From contig JAAFHH010000160.1 of the NCBI GenBank assembly GCA_013297545.1, forward strand, positions 1 through 6,874: a DNA stretch of 6,874 bases, read 5' to 3'. Shown one piece after another: positions 1-6,517 of this stretch (positions are counted from its first letter, which is position 1; each line of letters opens with the position of its first letter). Position numbers and translations under genes: made by a program. The stretch comes from Alphaproteobacteria bacterium (GTDB taxonomy: Bacteria; Pseudomonadota; Alphaproteobacteria; Elsterales; Elsteraceae). Under the pieces are notes generated by a model. The model made no database searches. It saw only the letters and a list, made by a program, of their open reading frames with translations, and was not told the DNA's origin.

Positions 1-2
1 CG

Positions 3-290
3 GCTGCGGGCGATCCAACCGCCACTGCGACCCTGCGGCTCTGGCTTGGTCAACTCGGCCAAGTGGCGGGGGACGTTGCCTTGCTGACGCTTGCGACCGG
101 CGGCGTCTACCTCGGGGGTGGCATCCTGCCCGGCATGATCGCGAGCGTGCAGCAATCCGATTTCCGCCGCCGCTTCGATGCCAAGGGGCGCGAGGCACCG
201 TGGATTGCATCGGTGCCGACCGCCGTCATCACGGCAGAGGATTGCGCACTGCGCGGATGTGCAGCGCGCCTGGCGGCTGACGATCGCTAG
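3..290 (+). CDS. glk: Glucokinase, C-terminal part (5' end outside window)
   Basis: This is the last 95 codons of a gene that begins before the window; the frame is open from base 3 to the TAG at 288-290. The peptide contains a VAGDVALLTLATGGVYLGGG stretch, then an F..RF..KGR segment and an IPT-like 'SVPTAVIT' segment, and ends with an alanine-rich L.GCAA helix. This order is the C-terminal signature of the bacterial Glk family (ROK-unrelated, E. coli Glk type), which phosphorylates glucose to glucose 6-phosphate with ATP in the cytoplasm. The ATP-binding and glucose-binding N-terminal parts are not in view, so function rests on the C-terminal pattern alone. The selO-like gene starts 18 bases downstream on the same strand, which suggests co-transcription. 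A related sugar kinase of the same fold is the main alternative. Confidence 0.85.
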   Translation, partial: AAGDPTATATLRLWLGQLGQVAGDVALLTLATGGVYLGGGILPGMIASVQQSDFRRRFDAKGREAPWIASVPTAVITAEDCALRGCAARLAADDR

Positions 291-308
291 CCGCCACCCC
301 ATATCTGC

Positions 309-1739
309 ATGATGCCGCTCTCCCCCGCCTATCGCCCTGATCCCGCCCACGTCAGTCTTGGCGGGGAGCTCTACGATCCCGTGCGGCCCGCCGTCTTCCC
401 GAAGACGATCCTGCGCCACCGCAACCAGCGCTGGGCCGAGCGGTTGGGGCTCGGCACCCTCGATAACCAGGAATGGGTCGACACGTTTGGGCACTTCCAG
501 CCGCTGCCGGGCAACCTCGAACAGCCCTTGGCGCTGCGCTACCACGGCCATCAGTTCCGCCACTACAACCCGGATCTCGGCGACGGCCGCGGGTTTCTGT
601 TTGCGCAACTGCGCGATCCGGTCGACGGCCGCTTGCTCGACCTCGGCACCAAGGGCAGCGGCCAGACGCCGTGGTCCCGCCAAGGCGATGGCCGGCTGAC
701 CTTGAAGGGTGGTGTGCGCGAGGTGTTGGCGACCGCGATGCTGGAAGCCCTCGGCGTACCAACCTCCAAGAGTTTCTCGCTGGTGGAGACCGGCGAAGCG
801 CTCTGGCGCAATGACGAACCCTCACCCACCCGGTCCGCCGTGCTGGTGCGGCTATCGCACAGCCATATTCGCATCGGCACCTTCCAGCGCCTGGCCTTTC
901 ATAGCGATAGCGCAACAATCCGCCGCCTGCTTACTCATACGATCACGCACTACTACCCGGACCTGCGCGATCTACCAGCGGACGAGCAACCAGCCGCCTT
1001 CGTCGGTGCGGTGGCGCAGGCGTGCGCGCGCACCACAGCCGCGTGGATGGCGGCCGGTTTCGTGCACGGCGTGCTCAACACCGACAACATCAACATCACC
1101 GGCGAGAGCTTCGACTACGGGCCCTACCGGTTCTTGCCGCACTACGACGCGCGCTTCACCGCTGCCTACTTCGACCAGTCCGGCCTCTATTGCTACGGCC
1201 GGCAACCGGCGAGCCTGCAGTGGAACTTGGCCCGCCTCGCCGGGTGTTTTCTCGATCTGGTGCCGGCAGAGCCGCTGAACGCCGCACTCGAGCGCTTCAG
1301 CCCGGCGTTCGAGGCGGCCTTGCGGGCTGCCGTGCTGCACCGCCTGAACCTCGCCCCGACCAATAATCTGGACGCCGACCTCGACCACATCGCCACCCTG
1401 TTCCAGGCGATGGCGGACAGCAAAGCGCCGTTCCAGCGCGTGTTCTTCGATTGGTGCGGCGGCGATGCCAGCCGTGCCGCCGCCTCGCCCCAGGCAGCCC
1501 TCTACGCCAGTGCGGCGTTTCAGCCGGCCGCCGCGGCGCTGGCAGCGTTCTCGGTCGCCGATGAAGCGCGCCAACACCACGCCTACTTGCAGCGCCGCGC
1601 GCCGGTCGATTTGCTCTACGACGAGATTGAGACGATCTGGGCTGCAATTGCGCAAACGGATGATTGGACGCTGCTCGCAGAAAAACTGCGGGCGATTGAT
1701 GATCTGCGTCTCTTTACGCTCGGGCCTAGGTCCGCATAA
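309..1739 (+). CDS. selO: SelO/YdiU-family protein adenylyltransferase (divergent member)
   Basis: The 476-residue product is about the length of E. coli YdiU/SelO (478). SelO proteins are pseudokinases that transfer AMP from ATP to Ser/Thr/Tyr of target proteins, linked to redox stress. Family landmarks seen in order: YHGHQF (78-83), LGDGRG (90-95), TKGSGQTPWSRQGDGR (114-129) with the nucleotide-binding lysine K115, VRLSHSHIRIGTF (180-192), HGVLNTDN (253-260) with the catalytic Asp/Asn pair D259 and N260, DYGPY (269-273) with the metal-binding D269, and GRQP (297-300). The expected catalytic residues are therefore present. The last 170 residues look unlike typical SelO: there is no NP.y.lRN segment and no Cys or selenocysteine near the end (last Cys is 383). 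ATG at 309 or the adjacent ATG at 312 could start it; neither has a clear Shine-Dalgarno sequence. It lies 18 bases after glk. Confidence 0.9.
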   Translation: MMPLSPAYRPDPAHVSLGGELYDPVRPAVFPKTILRHRNQRWAERLGLGTLDNQEWVDTFGHFQPLPGNLEQPLALRYHGHQFRHYNPDLGDGRGFLFAQLRDPVDGRLLDLGTKGSGQTPWSRQGDGRLTLKGGVREVLATAMLEALGVPTSKSFSLVETGEALWRNDEPSPTRSAVLVRLSHSHIRIGTFQRLAFHSDSATIRRLLTHTITHYYPDLRDLPADEQPAAFVGAVAQACARTTAAWMAAGFVHGVLNTDNINITGESFDYGPYRFLPHYDARFTAAYFDQSGLYCYGRQPASLQWNLARLAGCFLDLVPAEPLNAALERFSPAFEAALRAAVLHRLNLAPTNNLDADLDHIATLFQAMADSKAPFQRVFFDWCGGDASRAAASPQAALYASAAFQPAAAALAAFSVADEARQHHAYLQRRAPVDLLYDEIETIWAAIAQTDDWTLLAEKLRAIDDLRLFTLGPRSA

Positions 1740-1817
1740 GCCTTGTTGTCGCGGCCGCGTTGCGGCAGAGTGCAGATGGTCGCTGCAGTGTGATTTCGGC
1801 GACCTAGCGGATTGCCC
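1740..1817. other. Intergenic gap with small hairpins, no clear promoter
   Basis: The gap contains a ten-base palindrome CGCGGCCGCG (1750-1759), a short hairpin GCCGC-GTT-GCGGC (1754-1766) and a second weak stem TGCAG/CTGCA (1771-1775 with 1783-1787). No T run follows either, so no terminator is called, and I see no convincing -10/-35 pair. The hairpins could influence mRNA stability between selO and the downstream gene. Confidence 0.35.
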
Positions 1818-2363
1818 ATGACCAAGATGCTGTCTTCCCGCCCGGCACCACGCCGCCGGGCTTTGGCCCCTCCGCCGCTTGGGGAGGAGAGTTTGCTGTC
1901 GGTCGACGAAGGTGCCGGGATCATCCGCACCGCCGCTGGGACTGCGTTCGCAATCCGGGTGGACTGCGACGATGACGGGCTGGAACGGCTGATGGTGGTT
2001 GAAACTGGTGGTGGTAATCGCCACTACGTCTCTGCCCCCTTGCGCGGGCCGGAAGTGAAAACCGCGGTCGGCCGGTCGGACGATGTGCTGACCTCCTACA
2101 CCCGCGAAGCGATCCGGTTTGTCGCCGGTGTCACCGCCCTCGACATCGCGGAGAGTTCGGGCGTGCGGCGGCTGGATGACATCGCCCTCGATCTGGCGCT
2201 AACCACGGCCGAACTCGAACTCGAACAGATCGAAGACGCGCTCGACGAAGATTTGAAAGAAGTGCCGTTGACGCGCGTGCGCCAACTCGAATCGCGCGAA
2301 ACCGATGTCCGGCGCTTGATCAAGGCGATCCACAGCGAACAGGGCGACCGCGAAGACGCCTGA
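1818..2363 (+). CDS. Hypothetical protein with acidic helical C-terminus
   Basis: I do not recognise this 181-residue protein. It has a basic, proline-rich N-terminus (about 8-21), then a probable small beta-rich region (24-85) with a single Cys at 50, then a mostly helical half (95-179). Residues 119-149 are strongly acidic and leucine-spaced (LDDIALDLAL, AELELEQIEDALDEDL), and 150-175 are mixed-charge, so an amphipathic or coiled-coil interaction segment is plausible. No signal peptide or membrane segment is visible, so it is probably cytoplasmic. The ATG at 1818 is preferred over a TTG six bases earlier and an ATG at 1827; none has a good ribosome binding site. Its length, coding-like composition and position between two same-strand genes (78 bases after selO, 43 before the RraA-family gene) support a real gene. 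The minus-strand frames over it are less gene-like. Confidence 0.65.
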   Translation: MTKMLSSRPAPRRRALAPPPLGEESLLSVDEGAGIIRTAAGTAFAIRVDCDDDGLERLMVVETGGGNRHYVSAPLRGPEVKTAVGRSDDVLTSYTREAIRFVAGVTALDIAESSGVRRLDDIALDLALTTAELELEQIEDALDEDLKEVPLTRVRQLESRETDVRRLIKAIHSEQGDREDA

Positions 2364-2406
2364 GGCTGCTTCCCTGGCGGCATTGCGCGTGCTGTAGTGC
2401 CAAGCG

Positions 2407-3075
2407 ATGAACGTCCTGCTGAACCCGATGCCACCCCAGGTGCCAGCCGAAGCGCTCGCCCTGCTCGGCCAAACCGACACCGTCACCATCGGCCACCGGC
2501 GCTTGCGCGGCTTTATGGATGGTGGGCTCAGGCCGGTCCTGCCGGCGGCTCGTATCCTCGGCACCGCCGTCACCTTGCAGTTTCCCGATCGCGACAGTGC
2601 GGTGCTGCACCACGCGGTTGGCCTCCTGCGGCCGGGCGACGTGCTGGTGATCGACCGGATGCACGATCGCACCTTCGCGTGCCTCGGCGGTGGGGTTGCG
2701 TTTGCAGCCCAGCACGCGGGCTGCCTCGGTGCGATCATCGACGGGCCGATCACTGATCCCGATGAGTTGGTTGAGTTTGGCTTCCCCGTTTGGGCGCGCG
2801 GTGTCGCCAGCACGACAACCCGGCCGTTTGGCGACATGGGGTTCATGAATGTGCTGGTGTCCGTCGGTGGCGTGGCGGTGAAGCCGGGGGACGCGATCTT
2901 TGCGGACGCGACCGGCATCCTGGTGCTCGATCCGGCTGAAGTGGTCGCGGTTGCCACCGAAGCGCTTGCCCGCAGCGGCGGCGGCAGCCGGGCAAGGATT
3001 GAGGCGGGTGAACGGCTGGGTGACATCTCCGGTGCCACCACCCGCCTGCAGCAGACCATCGCCAAACAGCCCTGA
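2407..3075 (+). CDS. RraA-family protein (HMG/CHA aldolase-like fold)
   Basis: The 222-residue product shows the RraA-like / demethylmenaquinone-methyltransferase-like fold in order: a TVTIGHRRLRGFMDGGLRP start, ILGTAVTLQF (50-59), a HHAVGLLRPGDVLVID block (68-83), LGGGVAFAAQHAGCLGAIIDG (93-113), a DELVEFGFPVWARG segment (119-132), VSVGGVAVKPGD (151-162) and DATGILVLD (167-175). Family members include 4-hydroxy-4-methyl-2-oxoglutarate/oxaloacetate aldolases and the RNase E inhibitor RraA. The usual G.vRD active-site motif reads GPITD (113-117): the aspartate stays (D117) but the substrate-binding arginine is threonine (T116). Classical aldolase activity is therefore doubtful and no substrate is assigned. 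The start is fixed by an in-frame TAG at 2395; no clear Shine-Dalgarno sequence precedes it. The downstream binding-protein gene begins 13 bases after its stop, so the two are probably one transcript. Confidence 0.82.
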   Translation: MNVLLNPMPPQVPAEALALLGQTDTVTIGHRRLRGFMDGGLRPVLPAARILGTAVTLQFPDRDSAVLHHAVGLLRPGDVLVIDRMHDRTFACLGGGVAFAAQHAGCLGAIIDGPITDPDELVEFGFPVWARGVASTTTRPFGDMGFMNVLVSVGGVAVKPGDAIFADATGILVLDPAEVVAVATEALARSGGGSRARIEAGERLGDISGATTRLQQTIAKQP

Positions 3076-3076
3076 T

Positions 3077-3082
3077 GGAGGA
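3077..3082 (+). promoter_or_regulatory. Strong Shine-Dalgarno sequence
   Basis: GGAGGA lies six bases before the ATG at 3089 and just after the TGA of the preceding gene. It is the only textbook ribosome binding site in the window. It fixes the start of the binding-protein gene at 3089 rather than at in-frame upstream codons that run inside the RraA-family gene. Confidence 0.85.
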
Positions 3083-3088
3083 CGCCTG

Positions 3089-4644
3089 ATGCGCGCACTT
3101 GCCCTCACCCTCGCCGTGCTACTGGCGCCAATCCTAGCCTCGGCCCAAGACCGCCGGCCGGAACTGACCGTCGCGGTCGACAATCTGTGGGCGACGATGG
3201 AGCCAGTGCTCGGCATCTCCACCACCGGCGGGCGCGTGCACCCGAATTTCTACGACACGCTGGTCGAACGGGATTTTATCACCGATCCCAATGGCTTGGC
3301 GCTCACCCCCCGCCTCGCGACCGCGTGGGTGCAGAACGGCACGGTGTGGACCATCACGTTGCGCGCAGGCGTGAAATTCCATGATGGCACGGTGATGACC
3401 GCCGACGACGTCGCCTTCACGCTCTCGGCTGAGCGGCTGTGGGGGCCGCGGCCGATCGCGCCGCGCGGGCGCACCTTCACGGCGGGCTGGAAGCGGGTGG
3501 AAGCTGTCGGGCCCCTGACTGTTGAGATCGAGACCGAAGACCCCGATCCCTACTTGATGCGCAAGCTGACCGGTGCGATCGGCTTCATCGTGCCGAAAGC
3601 CTACTACCAGCGCGTCGGCCACGATCGGTTCGGCCAACAACCAATCGGCACCGGTGCCTACCGCGTCACCCAATTCCGCTCCGGCGAACTGTTGCGGATG
3701 GAGGCGTTCGACGATCACTGGGCCGGCCCACCGCCCGCGCGTGCGGTCACTTGGCGCATCGTGCCGGAATTCGCCGGGCGTCTGGCCGGGTTGGTTTCCG
3801 GCCAGTTTGACATGGTGGTCAACATCCCGACCGACCAGGAATCCGTGATCCGGCGCTACCCCACCCTCACCCTGGTGCAAAAGCAGGCGGAGAACTATCC
3901 GCTGTTCGCCTTCAACACCCTGCGCGACCAAGGCATGGCGGACAATCCGGTCGCCGATGTGCGCCTGCGCCACGCGATGATCGCGGGCGTGAACATGCAC
4001 GAGATCGTGCAGGCGCTGTGGGGGATACCTCGTTCCACCCAGTCGCGTTCAACTTCCCGGAGTATGGGCCGTTCTTTGACCCGAACCGCAAACCGCACGT
4101 GGCCTACGACCCCGCTCGCGCCCGCCAATTGGTGCGGGAGAGCGGCTATGATGGTCGCCCGCTGCTCTGGCACATCACACGCGGCTTTTTCCCGAACTAC
4201 GAGGCCGCTGCTGAAATCATGGTCGAGCAGTGGAAGGACGTTGGCATCAACGTCCAACTGCGCATCCTCGACAGCTTTGATCTGGCCTACCGCCGGCCAT
4301 TCCACCTGCTGAACATGTCGAACGCATCGGACTTCATTCCGGGCGACCCGTATCAGCCGCTCTGGCTCGATTGGAACCCGGCGTCCACCCGCGCGTCTGC
4401 GTTCTGGAAAGTCTGGACACCGACGGAGCGCTTCGTCGAACTCGGCACCCAATTCGAGCGCGCGAACGAGTTTGAAGAGAGGAAGCGCCTGTACTTGGAA
4501 CTGGCCGACGAATGGAACCGGGTGACACCGGGCTTCTACCTTTGGCGCAGTGTGTATTCCTGGGCGCACCGCCGGGGGATCAACTGGGTCGCCACATCCG
4601 GCTCGCAAATGCGGATGTATGGCGGGTACTTGCGCCTGCAGTAG
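3089..4644 (+). pseudogene. Family-5 ABC transporter substrate-binding protein, frameshifted
   Basis: This encodes a periplasmic peptide/nickel-type (SBP_bac_5, DppA/OppA-like) binding protein. A Sec signal peptide (residues 1-19, MRALALTLAVLLAPILASA) ends at an ASA-Q cleavage site. The family signature follows at about 72-115: LTPRLATAW, W.ITLRAGVKFHDGT, MTADDVAFTLS. A P.GTGAYRV segment is at 185-193. The first frame is authentic to G312 (codon at 4022-4024), then becomes nonsense and stops at 4310-4312, giving 407 residues. The true continuation (GDTSFHPVAFNFPEYG, ending GGYLRLQ) is in the next frame to the TAG at 4642-4644. Restoring one G in the G run at 4020-4024 gives a single 518-residue protein, normal for the family. 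No permease or ATPase genes are nearby, so the ligand is unknown. It follows the RraA-family gene by 13 bases behind a strong Shine-Dalgarno sequence. A sequencing error and true gene loss cannot be told apart here. Confidence 0.88.
4020..4024 (+). other. Frameshift site: run of five G
   Basis: The sequence reads ctg tgg ggg ata, where the protein pattern requires ctg tgg ggg gat acc (L-W-G-D-T). Six G would keep the frame, but five are present. Both flanking frames encode good binding-protein sequence right up to this point, so the break is precisely placed. Confidence 0.85.
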
Positions 4645-4650
4645 CTACTG
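4639..4650. repeat. 12-base palindrome spanning two abutting convergent stop codons
   Basis: CAGTAGCTACTG is a perfect palindrome centred between 4644 and 4645. Read on either strand it gives Gln-stop, so it ends both the binding-protein gene (plus) and the transporter gene (minus). GCGC at 4632-4635 and 4651-4654 could pair outside it across a three-base bulge. There is no T run on either side, so an ordinary intrinsic terminator is not supported, though a weak bidirectional transcription barrier is possible. Confidence 0.6.
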
Positions 4651-5517
4651 GCGCTTGGAGAGGATCAGCCAGCACGCCCCGAGGATGAGGGCGGCACCGA
4701 GCCAGAGCGCTAGGCGCGGCGTCTCGTTGAAAATCGCCCAGCCGATCAGCGCACCCCAGATGAGGCCGGTGTATTCCACCACCGCGAACCGCGCAGCCGG
4801 CAGGCGGGCAAGGGCTGCGACAAAGCACAAATAGCCCACAGCACCGCACAGGCCGAGCAAGGCAAACCACAGCCACTGGGTCGCATCCGGTATCCGCAGA
4901 TCGTAGGCAGCCAGAGGTGCCGCCAACAGCGCCACCATGACCGATTGCACCAGCACAATCAGGGTTTGCGGCTCGCTCTGCGCTTGTTTGCGCAACAGCA
5001 CGATGGAAAGGGCATAGGTCACGGGCGAGGCGATCGCGGCGGCCCAGGCGCCAAGGTCATCGTGGCGCCCGGCCCCCAGATCGCCGGTCGCGACGATCAC
5101 ACCGACACCCACAAAGCCAATGCCGATTGCGATCCAGACCGGCAGGGTCACCCGCTCGCCGATCAACAATGCACCGAAGAGTGCGATAAAAATCGGCCCA
5201 GTGAAGGTAATCGCGAACACTTCCGCCAGCGGCAGCCGGCCGATTGCATAGAAAAAGCACAGCGAGGTGACGACCAGCAGGAGGGAACGCACCAAGTGCC
5301 CTGGCAAGGTCTCGCGCCGCGGCCAGCCCGGCCGCAGCACGGCAACCACCAGCGTTAGCCACAGCGCTGCACTGGCAAAGCGACCGGCGGTGATCTGAGC
5401 GGTGATGAAGTCCGCCGCCAAATGCTTGGCGATCGCGTCCATGATCGTCAGCACCAGCACGCCGGCGGCGGCCAGCAGCACGGCGGTGGTGGAGGACAGG
5501 GGGGTGCCGCTGGTCAT
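4645..5517 (-). CDS. DMT-superfamily transporter, two EamA domains
   Basis: The 290-residue product is a ten-helix inner-membrane protein of the drug/metabolite transporter superfamily, of normal length. Two EamA repeats are visible: about 13-144, closing with the typical EVFAITFTGPIFIALFGALLIGER then a hydrophobic helix, and about 157-287, closing with VEYTGLIWGALIGWAIFNE.P then LALWLGAALILGACWLI. The conserved Glu after each domain's penultimate helix (E121 and E265) is present. Such proteins usually export metabolites or amino acids, or take up small solutes; the sequence does not reveal the substrate. The start ATG (complement of 5515-5517) has no good Shine-Dalgarno sequence. A TCTAAT box on the minus strand (5529-5534) would begin transcription only about five bases upstream of the ATG. 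The gene is divergent from murQ and convergent with the binding-protein gene, with stop codons touching. Confidence 0.92.
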   Translation of the reverse strand: MTSGTPLSSTTAVLLAAAGVLVLTIMDAIAKHLAADFITAQITAGRFASAALWLTLVVAVLRPGWPRRETLPGHLVRSLLLVVTSLCFFYAIGRLPLAEVFAITFTGPIFIALFGALLIGERVTLPVWIAIGIGFVGVGVIVATGDLGAGRHDDLGAWAAAIASPVTYALSIVLLRKQAQSEPQTLIVLVQSVMVALLAAPLAAYDLRIPDATQWLWFALLGLCGAVGYLCFVAALARLPAARFAVVEYTGLIWGALIGWAIFNETPRLALWLGAALILGACWLILSKRQ

Positions 5518-5617
5518 CCTGATCTGGTATTAGAATGGTAGGCTGGAATCCAGCGCTTTTGCAGTGGTTTCGCCATTTGGGCTTTGCAAGGCGGCAGAGC
5601 GGCCTTAATCTGGTCTT
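5518..5617. promoter_or_regulatory. Divergent promoter region between transporter and murQ
   Basis: This 100-base gap must hold the start signals for both the minus-strand transporter and murQ. On the minus strand, TCTAAT (complement of 5529-5534) matches five of six bases of a -10 box, but no convincing -35 is spaced from it. On the plus strand, a weak pair is TTGCAA (5584-5589) and TAATCT (5606-5611). It would place transcription start near the murQ ATG. TTTGCA occurs twice in direct orientation (5558-5563 and 5583-5588), 25 bases apart. Neither gene has a recognisable Shine-Dalgarno sequence. The region is noticeably more AT-rich than its neighbours. Confidence 0.6.
5542..5554. promoter_or_regulatory. 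Perfect 13-base dyad, candidate operator
   Basis: GCTGGAATCCAGC is a perfect inverted repeat (six bases either side of a central A) inside the divergent promoter region. It sits immediately upstream of the putative -10 box of the transporter and about 64 bases before murQ. GntR-family regulators commonly bind short dyads of this size and the regulator gene is the second gene of the murQ operon, so it may bind here. The sequence does not match the T-GGT-TA-ACC style sites I associate with the HutC/NagR group, so the partner is uncertain. Confidence 0.4.
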
Positions 5618-6517
5618 ATGGACGACCGAGCCCCTGCGACTGAACGCATCGCACCGCGCTATGCCGATCTCGATGCCTGGCCTGCTTTTGATCTGGTCGA
5701 CGCGATGTTCGAAGGCCAGCTCGCTGCCGCGGCGGCCGTGCGCCCGGCCCTGCCCGCCCTTGCCGCTGCGATCGATGCCGCTGCCGCTGCCCTCGGCACC
5801 ACCGGGCGCTTGGTCTACATCGGGGCCGGCACCTCCGGCCGCATCGGTGTGCAAGATGGCGCGGAGCTGCCACCGACCTACGACTGGCCGCGCACACGCC
5901 TGGAATTTTTGATGGCCGGCGGTATGGCGGCTCTCACCCGCAGCATCGAAGGGGCGGAGGATGACGCGGACGCCGGCGCCAAGGCGGTCGCAGACGCTAA
6001 GATCGGGGTTGGCGACGTTGCGATTGCGGTTGCAGCCAGCGGGACGACGGCCTTCACCATCGCGGCGATTGCCGCTGCCCGGCGCGCGGGGGCCGTGACC
6101 ATCGCGCTTGCCAACAATCCAGGCTCCCCCCTGCTCGATGCGGCGGACCACCCTGTGCTGCTCGATACCGGCGCAGAAGTGGTCGCCGGCTCCACGCGCA
6201 TGAAGGCGGGCACGGCCCAGAAGATCGCGCTCAACCTGCTGTCGACTGGGATCATGGTCCGTTTGGGCCGGATCTACCGCGGATTGATGGTGCACATGCA
6301 GGCAAGCAACACCAAGCTCGTGCGCCGGGCGGCGGCCATGGTGCAGGCGATCACCGCCTGCGATGCCGATGCTGCCGCCCGCGCGGTCGCGGCTGCGGAT
6401 GGCGAGGTCAAGCGCGCCGTCCTGATCGTACGCGGCCTCTCGCCAGCGGCGGCAACGGCTGCGCTCGCCGCTGCCGGTGACAATCTGCGCGCGGCGCTGG
6501 CGAGCCTGCCGCAATGA
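5618..6517 (+). CDS. murQ: N-acetylmuramic acid 6-phosphate etherase
   Basis: MurQ cleaves the D-lactyl ether of N-acetylmuramic acid 6-phosphate to give N-acetylglucosamine 6-phosphate and D-lactate in cytoplasmic peptidoglycan recycling. The 299-residue product matches the family length (E. coli 298). A SIS sugar-phosphate-binding domain carries LVYIGAGTSGRIGVQDGAEL (65-84), EGAEDD (111-116), an AVAASGTT loop (137-144) and the hallmark GSTRMKAGTAQK (191-202), followed by a C-terminal helical part. The two glutamates implicated in catalysis in the E. coli enzyme align as E83 and E114. The ELPPTYDWP wording replaces the enteric ECPPTYG. The ATG at 5618 has no Shine-Dalgarno sequence and may be translated from a very short or absent leader. 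The stop TGA overlaps the ATG of the next gene, so the regulator is translationally coupled. No MurNAc kinase or PTS gene is in view. Confidence 0.95.
   Translation: MDDRAPATERIAPRYADLDAWPAFDLVDAMFEGQLAAAAAVRPALPALAAAIDAAAAALGTTGRLVYIGAGTSGRIGVQDGAELPPTYDWPRTRLEFLMAGGMAALTRSIEGAEDDADAGAKAVADAKIGVGDVAIAVAASGTTAFTIAAIAAARRAGAVTIALANNPGSPLLDAADHPVLLDTGAEVVAGSTRMKAGTAQKIALNLLSTGIMVRLGRIYRGLMVHMQASNTKLVRRAAAMVQAITACDADAAARAVAAADGEVKRAVLIVRGLSPAAATAALAAAGDNLRAALASLPQ

Noticed and set aside
1750..1787. GC-rich hairpins after the selO-like gene as an intrinsic terminator
   Set aside because: Stems are only about five base pairs and no T run follows.
972..2024. Minus-strand open frame of 350 codons opposite the selO-like gene and the next gene
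   Set aside because: Composition is typical of an antisense shadow, and it spans two genes supported on the plus strand.
2211..2226. Short tandem repeat of gaactc units
   Set aside because: It only reflects the Glu-Leu-Glu-Leu-Glu stretch of the protein and is too short to mean more.
2900..3088. Upstream in-frame extension of the binding-protein gene to an ATG at 2900
   Set aside because: The extension lies inside the RraA-family gene. The ATG at 3089 has a strong Shine-Dalgarno sequence and begins a clean signal peptide.
2199..3225. Two overlapping minus-strand frames of about 300 codons opposite the RraA-family gene
   Set aside because: The plus strand carries a recognisable family in this interval; these frames show no domain pattern.
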